From positions 1 through 15,481 of the forward strand of contig CAZLCK010000035.1 of assembly GCA_964558235.1 (NCBI GenBank): 15,481 nucleotides of DNA. Reading direction: 5' to 3'. Shown here in pieces: positions 13,319-15,481 of the stretch (the stretch's first letter is position 1; each line of letters begins with the position of its first letter). A program made the translations under genes and the position numbers. The DNA is from CAZLCK01 sp964558235 (GTDB lineage: Bacteria; Actinomycetota; Coriobacteriia; Coriobacteriales; CADBOM01). Under the pieces are notes generated by a model, which was not told where the DNA came from, did no database searches, and saw nothing but the letters and a program-made list of their open reading frames with translations.

Positions 13319-14512
13319 TCAGACAACGTTGGAGACGGAGAATATCGCGCCAATTTTGTCAGCTGCGCTCCTGTCTTTGCCGGGCATCAAGTGGCTGTAG
13401 ATGTCCAGCGTAGTGGAAACCTTCGAATGACCGAGCCTGCGCGACACAGTAACGATATCCTCACCCGCCTGCAGCAGGAGAGAAGCTTGCGTGTGCCTCA
13501 TATCGTGCAGACGCGTGCAATCAAAGCCGTGCTGATTGCGAAATGATATGAAGTCGCTTGTGTAGACACTAGGCCTGTACCACTCTCCGAGGTCATTGCA
13601 GCAGACGGGCGTCTCTCCAGTCTGCTTGATGCCGTTGTAGGCAAGGCGGCAATGCTGCTGGATCTGGTGAATCTTGATCCACTCAAACGTGAAGTCATCG
13701 ATTGCGATCCATCTGTTCGATTTTTCCGTCTTGCAGTCTTTTAGCATCAGTGAAGTCCCATTGTGGCTAGAGCATTTATCTTCAGCAAGACTTTTATGTA
13801 CATGAATCTGTTGAGCTTCAAAATCGATATCATCCCATCGCAAGGCGCATATTTCACCACGACGCATTCCCGTGGCAAGAGTGAGGCGGCATGCCATGGA
13901 GAATTGCGGGCTCGGATGTCCGATCAGCAGAAACATGATGTGTTGTACTTCCTCCGTTGTTAAAGGCTTTGCTTCAAAGGATTCCCTTTTGGGTGATTTG
14001 ACCTTGTCACATGGGTTCATGGTTATGTACTCCAAAATCACAGCCCTTTTCATCGCTGAGTTCAATAATTCATATGCCCTTTTTACAGTGGTGCCGGACA
14101 ATGGACGTCCATTCATACCGCCCTCTTTTTTGAGATGGGCTAGGTGCTCATCGATCATGTAGGGCTTGATTTCACAAAGAGCAAGGTCGGCTATCGGTCC
14201 CACAAAGCGCTCATTCACGATATCCCTATAGCCGCGTAAGGTGCTTGGAGAAAGCTCCTTCACGTCACGACAGTACTCAAGGTACTCGTTGAGATATTCT
14301 TTAAGCGTGAGTTCGCGGCGGCGGATATCAACAGTGCTCATCGCGAGTTCCGCCCTCCATGCATCTAGAGCTTTGTTCGCTTCAGTTTTGGTACGACATT
14401 CGACATTCTTGCTCAGGCGCTTGCTTGTACCGTCATTGTTGGTAACGGTAACGCGGAGGCGCCAAGAGCCCCTCTTACGCTGTTCGATGGTTCCTTTTCC
14501 AACTGATTTCAT
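13319..14512 (-). CDS. Tyrosine recombinase / phage-type integrase
   Basis: This 397-residue protein has all three usual parts. Residues 1-60 form an arm-binding-like domain (KGTIEQRKRGSWRLRVTV). Residues about 70-165 form the SAM-like core-binding domain. The catalytic domain runs from about 180 to the end, with R217 in TGMRRGE, probable K261, H336 and R339 in LHDMRHT, H362 in LGHSKVSTT and nucleophile Y372 in DIYSHL. All the catalytic residues are present, so the enzyme looks functional. On its own strand AAAGGAGGTG lies about seven bases before the ATG at 14512. It integrates and excises the element at the adjacent tRNA-fMet gene. No excisionase gene is seen in the 65 bases upstream; it may lie beyond the window or the neighbouring gene may fill that role. 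Confidence 0.95.
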   Translation of the reverse strand: MKSVGKGTIEQRKRGSWRLRVTVTNNDGTSKRLSKNVECRTKTEANKALDAWRAELAMSTVDIRRRELTLKEYLNEYLEYCRDVKELSPSTLRGYRDIVNERFVGPIADLALCEIKPYMIDEHLAHLKKEGGMNGRPLSGTTVKRAYELLNSAMKRAVILEYITMNPCDKVKSPKRESFEAKPLTTEEVQHIMFLLIGHPSPQFSMACRLTLATGMRRGEICALRWDDIDFEAQQIHVHKSLAEDKCSSHNGTSLMLKDCKTEKSNRWIAIDDFTFEWIKIHQIQQHCRLAYNGIKQTGETPVCCNDLGEWYRPSVYTSDFISFRNQHGFDCTRLHDMRHTQASLLLQAGEDIVTVSRRLGHSKVSTTLDIYSHLMPGKDRSAADKIGAIFSVSNVV

Positions 14513-14577
14513 TTGCTATTCACCTCCTTTCGGGTGGTTGATGCTTGCTATTTCAACTCGTATAAGCGAGAAGAAAA

Positions 14578-15481
14578 CTATTCGGTAGTGTAGACTTTTT
14601 CAATAGCACGTTCAATCTGCGCTATGGTAAAGTCAGTAAACATCTGTTCTTTTGCTTCTGCTTTGGACAGACCTTGTTTCAAATATTCTGCAGCAGTTTT
14701 GACAGCAAGGTTATTGAGCCTGCGGTTCTCCATTACGCTGTGACTTTTACAGCAAAAACCGGTGCCACTGCGCTTTTTTGGAGTAAGGTACTTTGGCTCA
14801 CTGTTTTGTCGTTGGTATTTGAAGTACTTTTTGCAATCGGCATACCCACAAGTCTGCCATGGGTTGCCGTCACCGAGCTCGTAGTAGAACTGTATTGCAA
14901 TCGCTTCAGTAAGGCCGAAATAACCATCTTCTTTAAAGAGTGTTCTGACTTCGCATATTTCAGTTTCGGTTGAAGATACATTAACAACAGACCATGTCAT
15001 AGGGACGAGAAAACCTGTGAGATAATGAGTGGCTTCAATACTCCAAGCGCAGATCTTCTCAAAAGTTAAATTACCAATAACAAAATTTTTGATGTAGTTT
15101 GACAATGTGGTCTTGCCCGCTTTGTAGTCCTCAACAAGTAGCTTGCGAATCTCCTCTTCGCTGCTGGTTCCGTCGATGTAAGAGAGGATTCTAGTGATAT
15201 CTTGTAAGTTTTTGAGTGAGTGGCGCACTTCATCAAAGGCAATGACGCCACCTTCGTTTTCCATCTTCTTACGGTTGTTTTGAACAAACTTGCTTTTCGC
15301 AACTGCCTTGGCTTCGTTTTTCCAGAAAAGCGTTTCTTCATAATTGCCCCACCAACGTCTATCAAAATGCTTCTCGTAGACTTCAGCGATTAGAAGCTCT
15401 TCTATATGGTCGAGGTCGGAGTCTTCACTTTTATAGAGAAACTTCCTGATCGCCTTTTTAGTGACACCTTCAACTTTTTCG
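14578..15481 (-). CDS. Unidentified element-borne protein with a CGNR-like zinc-finger motif (5' end outside window)
   Basis: The frame is open from the right edge to the TAG-side stop at 14578-14580, giving 300 visible residues with no stop codon upstream of the internal ATG at 15264. The gene therefore most likely starts beyond the window. The N-terminal visible part is charged and helical (KKAIRKFLYKSEDSDLDHIEE). A motif resembling CGNR-type zinc fingers follows, with C211 and C216 (CGYADC) and then C243, C244 and H247 (FCCKSH), and RRLNN behind it. The C-terminal 50 residues are charged and helical. I do not recognise the whole protein. Its place directly upstream of the integrase, 65 bases away on the same strand, suggests co-transcription and a role in element regulation or as cargo. 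Both are inferences. Confidence 0.6.
   Translation of the reverse strand, partial: EKVEGVTKKAIRKFLYKSEDSDLDHIEELLIAEVYEKHFDRRWWGNYEETLFWKNEAKAVAKSKFVQNNRKKMENEGGVIAFDEVRHSLKNLQDITRILSYIDGTSSEEEIRKLLVEDYKAGKTTLSNYIKNFVIGNLTFEKICAWSIEATHYLTGFLVPMTWSVVNVSSTETEICEVRTLFKEDGYFGLTEAIAIQFYYELGDGNPWQTCGYADCKKYFKYQRQNSEPKYLTPKKRSGTGFCCKSHSVMENRRLNNLAVKTAAEYLKQGLSKAEAKEQMFTDFTIAQIERAIEKVYTTE

Larger units (their letters stand above)
13181..15481. mobile_element. Left end of an integrative element inserted at tRNA-fMet (right end outside window)
   Basis: A tyrosine recombinase gene lies immediately beside the 3' end of the tRNA gene, transcribed towards it, which is the usual layout for phages, ICEs and genomic islands that use a tRNA attachment site. 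The att core should lie within the 3' half of the tRNA (about 13181-13204), and the second copy should be found beyond the right edge. The one visible cargo gene (14578-15481) is on the same strand as the integrase. No structural phage or conjugation gene is visible, so the element type is open. Confidence 0.6.

Noticed and set aside
13117..14588. Plus-strand open frames across the tRNA and integrase region
   Set aside because: They run antisense to a complete integrase or through the tRNA gene and encode no recognisable protein.
15262..15264. ATG at 15264 as the true start of the minus-strand zinc-finger protein
   Set aside because: The frame stays open for 72 more codons to the window edge with sensible protein composition, so the start is more likely outside.
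15066..15365. Minus-strand 99-codon frame overlapping the zinc-finger gene
   Set aside because: It lies in another frame of the longer gene and has shadow-like composition rich in Lys, Arg and Ser.
1..15481. CRISPR array, insertion sequence or rRNA gene
   Set aside because: No regularly spaced repeats, transposase or rRNA-like sequence was seen; the repeats found are short and at most two to four copies.

Overview
The window looks like chromosomal DNA from an obligately anaerobic bacterium that relies on molybdenum, tungsten and iron-sulfur redox enzymes. The combination of a catechol-dehydroxylase-like molybdopterin enzyme, an Old Yellow Enzyme (OYE)-type flavoreductase, an aldehyde:ferredoxin-oxidoreductase (AOR) family protein, an SDR and a PucR-type regulator recalls gut Coriobacteriia (Eggerthellaceae-like). 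This is inference from gene content. The DNA is more A/T-rich than the best-known members of that family, so the assignment is tentative.

Layout. Positions 2-142 hold the tail of an unknown gene. 340-615 encodes a 91-residue protein with 12 cysteines. 755-2803 encodes a FadH/BaiCD-like FMN/4Fe-4S/FAD reductase. After a strong terminator, 3090-5474 and 5493-5840 encode a cytoplasmic molybdopterin oxidoreductase and an unusually small two-cluster ferredoxin, which together look like one enzyme. Another strong terminator follows. 6085-6294 encodes a second small Cys-rich zinc-ribbon protein, with a PucR/CdaR-type regulator (6336-7985) just behind it. 8290-8817 and 8831-10921 encode a four-cluster ferredoxin and an AOR-family catalytic subunit, tightly coupled. 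11013-11774 is an SDR, followed by tandem terminators, and 11967-12959 is a ten-helix DMT/EamA transporter. All of these are on the plus strand.

At 13128-13204 there is an initiator tRNA-fMet gene with its own probable promoter and terminator. Next to its 3' end, on the minus strand, lie a tyrosine recombinase (13319-14512) and a gene for a putative zinc-finger protein that runs off the right edge (14578-15481). This is the typical left end of an integrative element inserted at a tRNA gene. The other end is not in the window.

How the parts may work together (inference): the flavoreductase, Mo enzyme, W/AOR enzyme and SDR could be steps of an inducible reductive pathway for an imported unsaturated, hydroxylated or carbonyl-bearing compound, perhaps aromatic. 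The DMT transporter would handle the substrate or product, and the PucR-type protein and/or the two small Cys-rich proteins would give control. The substrate cannot be read from the sequence. Short motifs recur in the gaps ahead of several of these genes (GTGCAAAA / TGCAAAATTG, TTTGATAT palindromes), which suggests shared regulation.
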